A stretch of DNA of 64,000 bases, taken from contig JBFWNR010000004.1 in the NCBI GenBank assembly GCA_050250955.1, positions 62,001 through 126,000 of the forward strand. The letters are read 5' to 3'. This stretch comes from CAWAYR01 sp050250955 (lineage in GTDB: Bacteria; Acidobacteriota; Vicinamibacteria; Vicinamibacterales; UBA2999). The position numbers and the translations under genes are program-made. Position 1 is the first letter of the stretch. Every line of letters starts with the position of its first letter. Shown piece after piece: positions 7,325-19,971 of this stretch. Under the pieces are notes generated by a model. It was given only the letters and a program-made list of their open reading frames with translations. It was not told the origin of the DNA and did not search any database.

Positions 7325-10174
7325 ATGACCCTCCACACCGGAAGCCGCCTCGCCTTGGTGGCGTTGGCGGCGATCGCCTTCCTGGATCGACCGCACGCCC
7401 AGGTCGCGGCACCGGCGCCAGCGGCGCCCGCCGCGACGAACGCCGCGCTGGCCGACACGCTGCCGCTCGAGCCGTCGATCCGCAGCGGCCGGCTGCCCAA
7501 CGGGCTGCGCTACTTCGTCCGCCACAACCCGCGGCCGGCGCGGCGGGTCTCGCTCCGTCTCGCCGTCGACGTCGGCAGCGTGCAGGAAGCCGACGACCAG
7601 CGCGGCCTGGCGCACTTCCTCGAACACATGGCGTTCAACGGCAGCGCCCACTTCGCGCCCGGGGAGCTGGTGGCGTTCCTGGAGTCGATCGGGGCGCGGT
7701 TCGGCCCCCACGTCAACGCCTCGACGTCGTTCGACGAGACCATCTACATGCTCGACGTGCCTACCGACCGCGACGGCTACGTCGACAAGGCACTGCTCGC
7801 GCTGCGCGACTTCGCCGGCGGCGCCTCGCTGACCACCGAGGAGATCGACAAGGAACGCGGGGTGGTGCTGGAGGAGTGGCGCGGCCGGCTCGGCGCCAGC
7901 TCACGGGTCACCGACCGGCAGCTGCCGGTGCTGTTCGCCGGGTCGCGCTATGCCGAGCGGCTGCCGATCGGCCTCCCCGAGACGCTGACGTCGTTCCCGC
8001 CGGAACGGGTCCGCGACTTCTACCGCACCTGGTATCGCGCCGATCGCATGGCCGTCGTCGTCGCCGGCGACGTGCCGGTGGAGGAGGCCGAACGGCTGGT
8101 CCGGGCGCGCTTCGCCGACCTGCCGACGCCGGCCGGCGCGGTGCCGGCTGTCGATACCGCCGTGCCGGTGCACGGCGACACCAAGGTCACGATGGTCGTC
8201 GACAGCGAGGCCCAGGGCTCGAGCGTGACCGCGGCGTTCAAGCATGCCCCCGAGCCCGAAGGCACGGTGGGGGCGTATCGACGGTCGCTGGTCCGCTCGC
8301 TCGGCCTGCAGATCCTCAACGCCCGGCTCGCCGAAGTGGCCCGCGACCCGAGCGCGCCGTTCCTCGCCGCCAGCGCCGGCGTGTCGTCGATCGGCCGGAA
8401 CCTGTCGATCTTCGAGCTGAGCGCGGAAGTGCCGGCCGGTGGGATCGGCCCCGGGCTCGAGGCGGTCGTGCGCGAAGCCCGGCGGATCGACCAGTTCGGC
8501 GTCGCCGCCCCGGAACTCGACCGCGCGCGCCGCTCCCTGCTGGCCGGCTACGAACGCGCCTACAACGAGCGCCACACCGCGGAGAGCCCGAGCCTGGCCA
8601 ACGAGCTGGTGCGCCACTTCCTGCAGGGCGAGCCGGCCCCCGGCATCGCCTACGAGTTCGAGCTCGCCAGGCGCTTCGTGCCCGAGGTGACCGCCGCCGA
8701 GGTGACGGCCCTGCTGCAGACGCTCATCCGCGACGACAACCGGGTCGTCCTCGGCGTCGCGCCGGCGACCCCTGGCACCCCGGCGCCCACCGACGCGACG
8801 CTGACGACGGCGTTCGCCGCCGCGTTCGCGGCCCCGGTCACGCCGTGGACCGATGCCCTGGCCGGTCGGGCGCTGGTCGCCGACCCGCCCAACCCCGGCC
8901 GGGTCACCGGGCGCCGCGAGGTGCCGGCGGTCGGCGTCACCGTCCTCACGCTGTCCAACGGCATGGAGGTGTGGCTGAAGCCCACCGACTTCAAGGCCGA
9001 TCAGGTGGTCTTCAACGCCTATGCCTACGGTGGTGCGTCGCTGGTGAGCGAAGCGGACTATCCCGACGCCGCGCTGCTGCCGGCGCTGGTCGAACTGGGC
9101 GGCCTGGGCGGCCTGACCCCGGTCGAGCTCGAGAAGGTCCTCGCCGGCCGGATTGCGTCGGCCTCGCTGGACATGGACAGCTACACGCACGGCCTCTCGG
9201 GATCGGCGACGCCGAAGGACCTCGAGACGGCGCTGCAGCTGGTCCATCTCGCCTTCACGGCCCCCGGCCTCACGCCCGAAGGGCTGGACCTCCTGAAGCG
9301 GCGCTTCACCGCCATGCTGGCCAACCAGCGCGAGAGCCCGCGCTACCTGTTCAGCGAGAAAGTCCGCGAACTGACCACCTCGGGCCACTACTCGGCGCGC
9401 GGCCTGACGCCGGCGATCGTCGACAGCCTCGACCTGGCGGTGATGCGCCGCATCCACCGCGAGCGGTTCGGCAACGCCGCCGACTTCACGGTCTTCATGG
9501 CCGGCGCCTTCACCGTCGCCGACATCGAGCCGATGGTGGCGCAGTGGCTGGCGTCGCTGCCGTCCACGGCGCCCCGCCGCACCGAGTACCGCGACATGCG
9601 GTTGACCTTCCCGGCAACGGTGCAGCGCGCCGAGGTGGTCAAGGGCAAGGAGCCGGCCAGCCAGACCGTGATGGCCTTCTTCGCCGAGACCGGGCTGCAG
9701 GAGCTCGAAATGCACCGGGCGCGCGCCGCCGCCACGCTGGTCAGCATGCGGCTGCGCGACATCCTCCGCGAGCAGCTCGGCGGCACCTACGGGGTCAACG
9801 TGTCCTACGCCAACACCATCCCGCAGGCCGGCTACGGCACCATCTCGGTGTCGTTCGGCAGCGCCCCCGACCGCGTCGACGGCCTGCAGGCGGCGGTGCT
9901 GGCCGAAGTCACCCGGCTGCGTGACGCCGGGCCGTCGGCCGAGGACGTCCAGAAGGTGCAGGAGATGGAGCGGCGCGAACTGGAGACCTCGGCGCGCCAG
10001 AACTCCTACTGGATCGGCTCGCTCCAGACGGTGCACATGCTCGGCTGGGACGCCGCGTCGATCGCCCGCCGCCTGGAACGGACCGAGTCGCTGTCGCCGG
10101 CGGTGCTGCACGAGACCATTCGCAAGTACTTCCCGCTGGATCGGTATGTGGTGGTGACGCTGAAACCTGAATAG
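7325..10174 (+). CDS. M16 family zinc metallopeptidase (pitrilysin-like), secreted
   Basis: A 949-residue inverzincin. The first 26 residues form a signal peptide (hydrophobic LALVALAAIAFL, then PHAQ), followed by an Ala/Pro-rich linker, so the protein is probably periplasmic. The M16 active site is HFLEH at 97-101: His97 and His101 bind zinc and Glu100 is the base. The third ligand is expected in the TEEIDKERGVVLEEW helix (about 175-190). Two M16 halves are visible; the second starts near VTVLTLSNGMEVWLKPTDF (about 540) and lacks HxxEH, as in other two-domain M16 proteins. The length fits the acidobacterial and pqqL-like class. The ATG at 7325 is preceded by AAAGGA. Its TAG stop begins a (TAGCGGC)n repeat arm. 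Confidence 0.92.
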   Translation: MTLHTGSRLALVALAAIAFLDRPHAQVAAPAPAAPAATNAALADTLPLEPSIRSGRLPNGLRYFVRHNPRPARRVSLRLAVDVGSVQEADDQRGLAHFLEHMAFNGSAHFAPGELVAFLESIGARFGPHVNASTSFDETIYMLDVPTDRDGYVDKALLALRDFAGGASLTTEEIDKERGVVLEEWRGRLGASSRVTDRQLPVLFAGSRYAERLPIGLPETLTSFPPERVRDFYRTWYRADRMAVVVAGDVPVEEAERLVRARFADLPTPAGAVPAVDTAVPVHGDTKVTMVVDSEAQGSSVTAAFKHAPEPEGTVGAYRRSLVRSLGLQILNARLAEVARDPSAPFLAASAGVSSIGRNLSIFELSAEVPAGGIGPGLEAVVREARRIDQFGVAAPELDRARRSLLAGYERAYNERHTAESPSLANELVRHFLQGEPAPGIAYEFELARRFVPEVTAAEVTALLQTLIRDDNRVVLGVAPATPGTPAPTDATLTTAFAAAFAAPVTPWTDALAGRALVADPPNPGRVTGRREVPAVGVTVLTLSNGMEVWLKPTDFKADQVVFNAYAYGGASLVSEADYPDAALLPALVELGGLGGLTPVELEKVLAGRIASASLDMDSYTHGLSGSATPKDLETALQLVHLAFTAPGLTPEGLDLLKRRFTAMLANQRESPRYLFSEKVRELTTSGHYSARGLTPAIVDSLDLAVMRRIHRERFGNAADFTVFMAGAFTVADIEPMVAQWLASLPSTAPRRTEYRDMRLTFPATVQRAEVVKGKEPASQTVMAFFAETGLQELEMHRARAAATLVSMRLRDILREQLGGTYGVNVSYANTIPQAGYGTISVSFGSAPDRVDGLQAAVLAEVTRLRDAGPSAEDVQKVQEMERRELETSARQNSYWIGSLQTVHMLGWDAASIARRLERTESLSPAVLHETIRKYFPLDRYVVVTLKPE

Positions 10175-10202
10175 CGGCCAGGGCCTGGCGGCTAGCGGCT
10201 AG
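10172..10202 (+). repeat. (TAGCGGC)n heptad repeat, left arm
   Basis: The repeat starts with the TAG stop codon of the M16 peptidase and runs TAGCGGC, CAGGGCC, TGGCGGC, TAGCGGC, TAG. It is followed by GATCACGC, as at two other copies. Together with the inverted right arm at 10312-10364 it makes a composite inverted element of about 190 bases that carries the ettA promoter in its core. Confidence 0.75.
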
Positions 10203-10247
10203 TGGGATCACGCGGAACACGCTGTCGGACTGCCGGGTCGGCGTTGC

Positions 10248-10276
10248 TTGCAGGGGGACTCCTGCGCCAATAGAAT
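10248..10276 (+). promoter_or_regulatory. Sigma70-type promoter for ettA
   Basis: TTGCAG (10248-10253), a 17-base spacer and TAGAAT (10271-10276), about 95 bases before the ettA ATG. It lies in the core of the composite repeat, so the right repeat arm would form most of the ettA 5' leader. Confidence 0.45.
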
Positions 10277-10311
10277 GACAGGGCCGCGGCGCTTTGGGCG
10301 TCGGGCCTGTT

Positions 10312-10364
10312 CCGCTAGCCGTCGCCAGCGCCCTAGCCGCTAGCCGCTAGCCCCTAGCCGCTGG
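10312..10364 (-). repeat. (TAGCGGC)n heptad repeat, right (inverted) arm
   Basis: About seven heptads reading GCCGCTA/GCCCCTA on the plus strand, i.e. the reverse complement of the left arm at 10172-10202. It ends seven bases before the ettA start codon and could pair with the left arm in a long read-through RNA. Confidence 0.75.
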
Positions 10365-10370
10365 TTATCC

Positions 10371-12047
<1,677 letters not shown>

Positions 12048-12053
12048 ATGCCG

Positions 12054-12074
12054 GGACCGGGGACCAGGGAGGAC
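12054..12074. repeat. Short heptad repeat GGACCGG/GGACCAG
   Basis: Three degenerate 7-base units (GGACCGG, GGACCAG, GGAGGAC) between ettA and the DinB-fold gene; the last unit also supplies the GGGAGG Shine-Dalgarno. Weak on its own; listed because other heptad arrays in the window are clearer. Confidence 0.3.
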
Positions 12075-12077
12075 GTC

Positions 12078-12596
12078 ATGACACCGCAGGAAGCGCGGGC
12101 GGCGGCCAACGTGATCGGCACGCAGCTGCAGCACGAGTGGATGACCACGGCGAAGGTGATCGCGGCGATTCCCGAGGGCAACAAGGACTGGAAGCCCGAG
12201 CCGAAGAGCCGCTCGGCGTGGGACCTGGCGGTCCACCTCGCCGGCGCGGACATCTGGTTCCTGAACGCCATCCTCGACGGGAAGTTCACCAGCGATCCGG
12301 AGGGCGACGCCGCGCTCAAGGCGGCGGCGCCGACCCCGGCCAGGCTGGCCGACTGGTACCGGCACGAGTTCCCGAAGAAGCTCGAGCAGGTGCTGGCGCT
12401 GCCCGACGTCAAGTTCACCGAGGTGATCGACTTCTACGGGATGAAGAACCCGGCCATCGTCTACCTCAACTTCGCGCTGGTCCACGGCGTGCACCATCGC
12501 GGCCAGCTGTCCGCCTACCTGCGGCCGATGGGCGGCGCGGTGCCCAGCATCTACGGGGGCAGCGCCGACGAGACCTGGCGGGGGCCCACGCAGTAG
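12078..12596 (+). CDS. DinB-fold (DinB/YfiT-like) metalloenzyme superfamily protein
   Basis: A 172-residue four-helix-bundle protein of the DinB_2 type, unrelated to DNA polymerase IV despite the name. A potential three-histidine metal site is visible: the His in DLAVHLAGAD and the pair in VHGVHHRGQLS. Related proteins act as thiol-dependent transferases or bacillithiol transferases, or have unknown roles. I start at ATG 12078 because GGGAGG lies 5 bases upstream; an in-frame ATG at 12048 abuts the ettA stop and would add ten unconserved residues (PGPGTREDV). The gene follows ettA closely and may be co-transcribed. Substrate unknown. Confidence 0.85.
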   Translation: MTPQEARAAANVIGTQLQHEWMTTAKVIAAIPEGNKDWKPEPKSRSAWDLAVHLAGADIWFLNAILDGKFTSDPEGDAALKAAAPTPARLADWYRHEFPKKLEQVLALPDVKFTEVIDFYGMKNPAIVYLNFALVHGVHHRGQLSAYLRPMGGAVPSIYGGSADETWRGPTQ

Positions 12597-12602
12597 CCCG
12601 AA

Positions 12603-12646
12603 CAGCGGCTCGCGGCTAGCGGCCAGGGGGGCTAGCGGCTAGCGAG
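12603..12646 (+). repeat. (TAGCGGC)n heptad repeat, single arm
   Basis: About six heptads of the form TAGCGGC/CAGGGGG between the DinB-fold gene and the UbiD-like gene. No inverted partner is visible nearby, so this is a solo arm of the family that forms composite elements elsewhere. Confidence 0.7.
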
Positions 12647-12668
12647 AGCGGCGCTCGCCACTGGACGC

Positions 12669-14474
12669 ATGTTTCCCGATCTCCGAGCCTTTCTCCACCG
12701 GTTGAAGGCCGACGGCGACCTGGTCACCGTCGCCGCCCCCGTCGACGCCGACCTCGAGGTCGCCGAGATCCATCGGCGGGTCATCGCCGCCGACGGGCCG
12801 GCGCTGCTCTTCACCAACGTCACCGGCAAGGCGTTCCCGCTGGTGACCAACCTGTTCGGCACCCGCCGCCGCGCCGAACTGGCGTTCGGCGAGCGGCCGA
12901 TCGCCCTGGTCAGGCGGCTGGTCGAGCTGGCGCAGACGCTGCTGCCGCCCGATCCCGCCAAGCTGTGGGCGGCCCGTGACGTCGCCGGCGACCTGCTGCG
13001 CGTCGGCCTGCGGTCGCGGGGCGTCGGGCCGGTCACCGAGGTCGTCACCCGGCAGCCGCGGCTCGACCTGCTGCCGGCGCTGACGTGCTGGCCCGAGGAC
13101 GGCGGTCCGTTCGTGACCCTGCCGCTCGTCTACACCGAGCACCCCGGCGGCCACGGCCACAACCTGGCGATGTACCGGCTGCACGTCCACGACGCGACGA
13201 CCACCGGCATGCACTGGCAGATCGGCAAGGGCGGCGGCTTCCACTACGCGGTGGCCGAGGCCGCCGGTCAGGCCCTGCCGACGACGGTGATGCTCGGCGG
13301 CCCGCCGGCGCTCATCCTGTCGGCGATCGCTCCGTTGCCCGAGAACGTGCCGGAACTGCTGCTGGCGTCGCTCATCGCCGGCCAGCGGCTCGACCGGGTG
13401 CCGGGATCGTTCGGGCATCCGCATCCGCTGGTCGCCGGCTGCGAGTTTGCGCTGATGGGTGAGGTGCCGCCGCGCCAGCGCCGCCCCGAGGGTCCGTTCG
13501 GGGACCACTACGGTTACTACTCGCTGCGCCACGACTACCCGGTCTTCCGCGTGCACACCGTCGCCCATCGCCGCGATGCCATCTACCCGGCCACGGTGGT
13601 CGGCAAGCCGCGCCAGGAGGACTTCTACATCGGCGACCTGCTCCAGGAACTGCTGTCGCCGCTCTTTCCGCTGGTGATGCCGGCCGTGGAGCGGTTGTGG
13701 TCCTACGGCGAGACGGGCTATCACTCGCTCGCCGCCGCCGTCGTCAAGCAGCGCTACCCGCGCGAGGCCATGGCCAGTGCCTTCCGCATCCTTGGCGAAG
13801 GTCAGCTGTCCCTGCAGAAGTTCCTGCTCCTGACCGATCGGGCGGTGGACGTCACCGACGTTCGTGCCACGCTGGAGCACGTGCTGGCCCGCACCGACCC
13901 GCGCACCGATCTCTACGTGTTCGGCCATCTGTCGATGGACACGCTCGACTACACCGGCCCGGCGGTGAATCGCGGCTCCAAGGGCGTGTGGATGGGGCTG
14001 GGCGATCCGGTGCGAGAGCTGCCCCGGGCGTTCGCCCCGGAGGTACCCCCACCGCCCGACGTCACCGACGTCCGTGTCTTCTGCGGCGGGTGTCTGGTCG
14101 TGGCGGCCCGGCCGTATGCCGACGACCGTGACGCCGCCGCCCGGCTGGCCGCGCATCCGGCCTTCGCCGGCTGGCCCCTGGTCGTCGTCTCCGACGACGC
14201 CGCCCGGGCGACGCGCAGCGCCGTCAACTTCCTGTGGACGACGTTCACGCGCTTCGAGCCGGCCGCCGACATCCACGCCGCCGCGGTGCGGCTGGAGCGG
14301 AACCACGTGGCCTTCACGCCGCCGGTGGCCATCGACGCCCGCATGAAGCCGTGGTACCCGGGCGAAGTCGGTGGCGCGCCCGACGTCGCCGCGCGGGTGT
14401 CGCGGCGCTGGGCCGAGTACTTTCCCGACGGACGGGTGGCGATGGGTGACGCCGAACGCGGCCATCTCGACTGA
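12669..14474 (+). CDS. UbiD family decarboxylase
   Basis: A 601-residue member of the UbiD family, which reversibly (de)carboxylates unsaturated or aromatic acids using prenylated FMN made by UbiX-type enzymes. UbiD landmarks are TEHPGGHGHNLAMYR, the prFMN-binding region MHWQIGKGGGFHYAVAEA, the metal/prFMN Glu and Arg region EVPPRQRRPEGPFGDHYGYY, and FLLLTDRAVDVTDVRATLEH. The length is greater than E. coli UbiD (497), with an extended C-terminus that includes FCGGCLVVAARPYADDRDAA, as in menaquinone- or aromatic-acid-associated subgroups. No ubiX neighbour is present, so pathway assignment (ubiquinone, futalosine menaquinone or aromatic degradation) remains open. The start codon has no clear ribosome site and follows a heptad repeat. 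Confidence 0.9.
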   Translation: MFPDLRAFLHRLKADGDLVTVAAPVDADLEVAEIHRRVIAADGPALLFTNVTGKAFPLVTNLFGTRRRAELAFGERPIALVRRLVELAQTLLPPDPAKLWAARDVAGDLLRVGLRSRGVGPVTEVVTRQPRLDLLPALTCWPEDGGPFVTLPLVYTEHPGGHGHNLAMYRLHVHDATTTGMHWQIGKGGGFHYAVAEAAGQALPTTVMLGGPPALILSAIAPLPENVPELLLASLIAGQRLDRVPGSFGHPHPLVAGCEFALMGEVPPRQRRPEGPFGDHYGYYSLRHDYPVFRVHTVAHRRDAIYPATVVGKPRQEDFYIGDLLQELLSPLFPLVMPAVERLWSYGETGYHSLAAAVVKQRYPREAMASAFRILGEGQLSLQKFLLLTDRAVDVTDVRATLEHVLARTDPRTDLYVFGHLSMDTLDYTGPAVNRGSKGVWMGLGDPVRELPRAFAPEVPPPPDVTDVRVFCGGCLVVAARPYADDRDAAARLAAHPAFAGWPLVVVSDDAARATRSAVNFLWTTFTRFEPAADIHAAAVRLERNHVAFTPPVAIDARMKPWYPGEVGGAPDVAARVSRRWAEYFPDGRVAMGDAERGHLD

Positions 14475-14481
14475 CGGCCGG

Positions 14482-14510
14482 TTGCGGGGTCCTCGCGAAC
14501 CTCGTACGAT
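14482..14510 (+). promoter_or_regulatory. Sigma70-type promoter for apaG
   Basis: TTGCGG (14482-14487), a 17-base spacer and TACGAT (14505-14510), 15 bases before the GTG start of apaG. The leader would be very short. Confidence 0.4.
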
Positions 14511-14525
14511 AGCGGGGATCCCACC

Positions 14526-14909
14526 GTGAGCGACACCGTCACCCGAGGCATCCGCGTCCAGGTTCGCAGCGTCTTCGTCCCCGAACGCAGCGCCCCGCGC
14601 GAGCAGCACTTCTTCTTCGCCTACCACGTCCGCATCTCCAACGAGGGCGCCGAGACGGCGCAGCTGCTCAGCCGCCACTGGGTGATCACCAACGCCGACG
14701 GCGACGTGCAGGAGGTGCGCGGTCCCGGGGTGGTCGGCGAGACGCCGGTGCTCGCACCCGGCACGTCGTTCGAGTACACCAGCTACTGCCCGCTGACGAC
14801 CGCCGTCGGGACCATGCAGGGCAGCTACACGATGACCACGCCCGAGGGCGCGACCTTCGACGCCGAGATCGCCCCGTTCACGCTGGCGATGCCCAACGCC
14901 CTCAATTGA
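14526..14909 (+). CDS. apaG: ApaG domain protein
   Basis: A 127-residue single ApaG (DUF525) domain, an immunoglobulin-like beta sandwich. Conserved segments are FFFAYHVRISNEG, LLSRHWVITNADG, VRGPGVVGETPVLAPG (with the glycine-rich GxGxxG motif), FEYTSYCPL and GTMQGSYTM. In enterobacteria apaG lies with apaH and ksgA and is linked to Co2+/Mg2+ resistance; its biochemical role is unclear. Here it stands between a UbiD-like gene and an ABC exporter. The start is GTG at 14526; the encoded MSDTVTRGIRVQV matches the family N-terminus and a suitable promoter lies just upstream. Confidence 0.93.
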   Translation: MSDTVTRGIRVQVRSVFVPERSAPREQHFFFAYHVRISNEGAETAQLLSRHWVITNADGDVQEVRGPGVVGETPVLAPGTSFEYTSYCPLTTAVGTMQGSYTMTTPEGATFDAEIAPFTLAMPNALN

Positions 14910-14919
14910 CCCCACGCCG

Positions 14920-16839
<1,920 letters not shown>

Positions 16840-18781
16840 CGCCGCTGCCGGGGCGGCCGGCCGACATCGCCGCGCTCTGCCGGATCTGCCGGAACTGCTC
16901 GAAGCAGCGCAGGAACGCGTCGACGACGTCCGGATCGAAGTGCGTGCCGCGTCCGGCCATGATGATCTCGCGGGCCCGATCCGGCGGCAGCGCCGCCTTG
17001 TAGGCGCGGGCCTCGACCAGGGCGTCGAAGGTGTCGACCACGGCGACCAGCCGTCCGGCGAGCGGAATCGCCGTGCCGCGCAGACCGCGCGGATAGCCGG
17101 ATCCGTCCCAGCGCTCGTGGTGGGTGTAGACGATCTCCTTGGCGACCGCGAGCACCTCGTTGTCGTGCACGCCGGCGAGATGTTCGGCCTTGAGCAGGCT
17201 GTCGTGGCCGAGCGTGGCGTGGCGCTTCATCTCGGCGTATTCCGCGGGGGTCAGGTGCCCGGGCTTGTTGAGCACGGCGTCGGAGATGCCGACCTTGCCG
17301 ATGTCGTGGAGCGGCGCCAGCGTGGCCAGCAGTTCGACGCGCTCCGGGGGGAGGGCGCGCCGATAGTCGGGATGGGTGGCGAGGCTGCGCGCCAGCAGCC
17401 GCACGTATTCCTGGGTGCGGCGGGCGTGGCGGCCGGTGTCGACATCGCGGGTCTCGGTCAGCGTCGTCAGGGTCTGGACGATCAGCTTGTGGGCCTGGTC
17501 GCGGCGCCGGTGTTCGAGGTCGGCGCGTCGCCGCTCGGCGGCCAGCTGCGCCGCGACGGTGACGACCGCGCCGATGACCAGCGCCGCCGCCGGGCCGACC
17601 GGGGAGACGATGGTCCCGGTGGCACCGTACAGCGCCCGGGCGCCGAACCAGGTCGCCGCCCCGGCCGCCAGCGCGGCGCCGCCGCCGGCGGCGGTGCCCA
17701 GCGTCCACACCAGCGTCACCCCGGCGACGGTGGCCAGGTAGGCGAGGAGCAGGTCGACGGCGCCGGCAAACGGCGGCGGGGCGCTGGCGGCACCGCCCAG
17801 GAGGATGTCGGCCAGGGTGGCGTGCAGTTCGACGCCCGGAAAGCGCGGGTCGAGCGGCGTGACGGCGACGTCGCGGACGCCCAGGGCGGTGGCGCCGACG
17901 AAGACCACGCGGCCGGCCAGCGCGTCGGCGCCGACCGATCCGTCGATGACGGCGGTGGCCGAGAGGTGCGGATAGGTGCGCCCCGCGCCGCGGAAACGCA
18001 GCCGCGCCTGTCCGGCGCCGTCCAGGGTCACGGTGCGGCCGCCCAGGTGCAGCCGTTGGGTCCCGTCCGCCGCCGCTTCGAGCAGGAGCGGGCCCGGGGC
18101 GGCGAGATGCACCGCCGCCAGGGCCAGCGCCGGGTAGGTCCGGCCGTTGAGCACGACGAACACCGGCAGCCGTCGCAGGACGCCGTCGGCATCCGGTGAC
18201 GCGTTGATCGCACCCGACGCGGTGGCGGCGCGCGCCAGGGCGTCGACGCTGCAGACCGCGCCGGTGCCGGTGAAGAGGCGCAGCGGCGCCGAGGCGCGAT
18301 CACGCCGCACCGGCTCGAGGGGATGCAGCGCGCAGGTCGTCGGCCCGGCGCCGGGCAACCGGGCGTCGAAGGTGAGCGCGAAGCCGGCCGCCACCGGGGC
18401 GCCGGCGATGGCCTCGGCGAACGCCCGGTCGGTGGCCGGCAGCGCGCCGGGCGCCGCCTGTCCCAGGCGATCGGGTTCCGAGAAGAGCACGTCGAAGGCG
18501 ATGGCGGCGGCACCGGCCTCGGCCAGGCGCCGCACCAGCCGGGCGAGGACGTCGCGGGGCCAGGGCCACTGGCCGTGGGCGGCGAGGCTCGGCTCGTCGA
18601 CGGCGACGATGGCCACGCGCGGATCGGCCGCCGGCGCCGGCGTCTGGCGCGCGAAGGCGTCGTGCGCCCGCAGGTCGAGATCGACGAGCAGGCCGGGCCG
18701 GGCGCCGACGACGAGCCCGACCGCGAACAGCGCGAGGCCCAGCGGCACGGTCAGGCGCGGCAGCGGGAGGGACACGCCGGG

Positions 18782-19405
18782 CTACCGTACGGTCACTTCG
18801 ACGCGGCGGTTGCGCGCCTCGGCGGTGTTGTCCGGCGTCGGCACCACCGGGTTGCGCTCACCGTGCGAGGCCACGTCGACCAGGCCGGGGTCGAGCCCGG
18901 CAGCGACCAGGCGATCGCGGATGAGCGCGGCGCGGCGCAGGCCGAGATCGACGTTGGCGGCCGCCGGGCCGGTGGTGTCGGTGTGGCCGACGATGCTGAC
19001 TTCAGGCACCGATCGGCTGGCCACCGTGTCGAGGATCGCCGGGACCAGCGCCGCTGATTCACCCGTGAGCTGATCGTCGCCTGTGTCGAAGTAGAGCAGG
19101 AACCGGCGGGCGGGTGGCGGCACGGCCGCCAGTGCGGCGCCGAACAGCCGCTGGACGTCGGCCTCGGACAGCACCGCCGGTGGTGACGGCGCCCCGCCCG
19201 CCTGGACGCTCGTCGCCTCGTACGGGGCGTCGAGCACGGTCTCGCCGCCCGGCGTGCGCACGCTGACGACGCCGACGTCGCCGGACTCAGGGTCCGGGGC
19301 GACCGCGATCACCTCGCGCGGCGCCGGCCCGGCCGACCGCGGCCGGGCGCAGCCGGCGACGGCGGCGGCGACCGCCACGGCGACGGCGAGACGAGGCGGC
19401 GTCAT
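18782..19405 (-). CDS. OmpA-family lipoprotein
   Basis: A 207-residue lipoprotein: basic N-terminus, hydrophobic AVAVAVAAAVAG and a lipobox ending in Cys19. A linker region (to about 75) is followed by a C-terminal OmpA-like peptidoglycan-binding domain (about 100-207) with LLYFDTGDDQLTGES, VSIVGHTDTTGPAAANVDLG and the final ERNPVVPTPDNTAEARNRRV; the Asp and Arg that bind meso-diaminopimelate are present. It would tether the outer membrane to the wall. Its ATG overlaps the fecR-domain stop (ATGA) and it ends 6 bases before the CHASE2-HD-GYP gene, so the three are co-expressed and the periplasmic domains may interact. Confidence 0.92.
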   Translation of the reverse strand: MTPPRLAVAVAVAAAVAGCARPRSAGPAPREVIAVAPDPESGDVGVVSVRTPGGETVLDAPYEATSVQAGGAPSPPAVLSEADVQRLFGAALAAVPPPARRFLLYFDTGDDQLTGESAALVPAILDTVASRSVPEVSIVGHTDTTGPAAANVDLGLRRAALIRDRLVAAGLDPGLVDVASHGERNPVVPTPDNTAEARNRRVEVTVR

Positions 19406-19869
19406 CGGGCGTCGGCGCGGACGAGCGCGTGGGTACCGCGGACGCCGATGATCGAGGTCGGTGTCTCGATCGCCACCGAGCCGGGGGCCAGCCGGGCCAC
19501 CAGGCCCGACACGTAGGACAGCACGCCCCGGGCCAGGCGGAGCGTCAGGCCGAGCTGCGCCTCCGCGGGAGCGTAGGCGAAGCGGGTCACCGCCAGCTCG
19601 CTGCCGGGCCCGAGCGCCAGGCGCGTCTCGTCACGCAGCATCACCGCCAGGCGTCCGTCGGCGCCGGTGCGCAGCCGATCGCCTTCGACGACCTCGGTCC
19701 CGAGCGCTGCCGGCAGCGTCCGGCCCTGCCGGACGATCGACGCGTCGCCCGACGACACCTTCACCCGCCCGACGACGCCCGCCGCCTGGGCGGCCGCAGC
19801 GGCGGGCACGACGAGGACGCCGCCGGCGACGACGAGCGCCGCGGGCAGCAGCAAGAGGCGGCGTGGCAT
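19402..19869 (-). CDS. Secreted FecR-domain protein
   Basis: A 155-residue exported protein: signal peptide (MPRRLLLLPAALVVAGGVLV, then AAAAAQA) and a FecR beta-helical domain with GRVKVSSGDASIVRQGRTLP, VVEGDRLRTGADGRLAVML, LRLARGVLSYVSG and ETPTSIIGVRGTHALV. No transmembrane or LysM segment follows. FecR domains in FecR-OmpA-CHASE2 gene sets are thought to be periplasmic partners of the CHASE2 sensor; that role is inferred. The ATG at 19869 has no Shine-Dalgarno but lies 13 bases after a TATCCT box with a good -35, so it is probably translated from a nearly leaderless message. First gene of the operon. Confidence 0.88.
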   Translation of the reverse strand: MPRRLLLLPAALVVAGGVLVVPAAAAAQAAGVVGRVKVSSGDASIVRQGRTLPAALGTEVVEGDRLRTGADGRLAVMLRDETRLALGPGSELAVTRFAYAPAEAQLGLTLRLARGVLSYVSGLVARLAPGSVAIETPTSIIGVRGTHALVRADAR

Positions 19870-19882
19870 CGGCGGTCGGTCG

Positions 19883-19911
19883 AGGATACCCTCGCGCGCG
19901 GGGGCAGACAA
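19883..19911 (-). promoter_or_regulatory. Sigma70-type promoter of the FecR-OmpA-CHASE2 operon
   Basis: On the minus strand TTGTCT (19911-19906), a 17-base spacer and TATCCT (19888-19883), ending 13 bases before the FecR-domain ATG. Confidence 0.5.
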
Positions 19912-19971
19912 CGCCACGGCGGCGGAACCTTTCCCGCCGGCGCACAGTATTCTGGTAGCGGAGGTAGCGAC

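Noticed and set aside
6841..9924. 1027-codon plus-strand frame overlapping dut and the M16 peptidase
   Set aside because: It is out of frame with the M16 peptidase, whose signal peptide and HFLEH motif are unambiguous; the alternative product is Arg-rich and motif-free.
12078..12596. Naming the DinB-fold gene dinB
   Set aside because: It is the four-helix DinB/YfiT fold, unrelated to polymerase IV; the true polymerase gene is at 1443-2540.
12603..12646. CRISPR array
   Set aside because: Units are only 7 bases with no spacers and no cas genes; it is a short tandem repeat.
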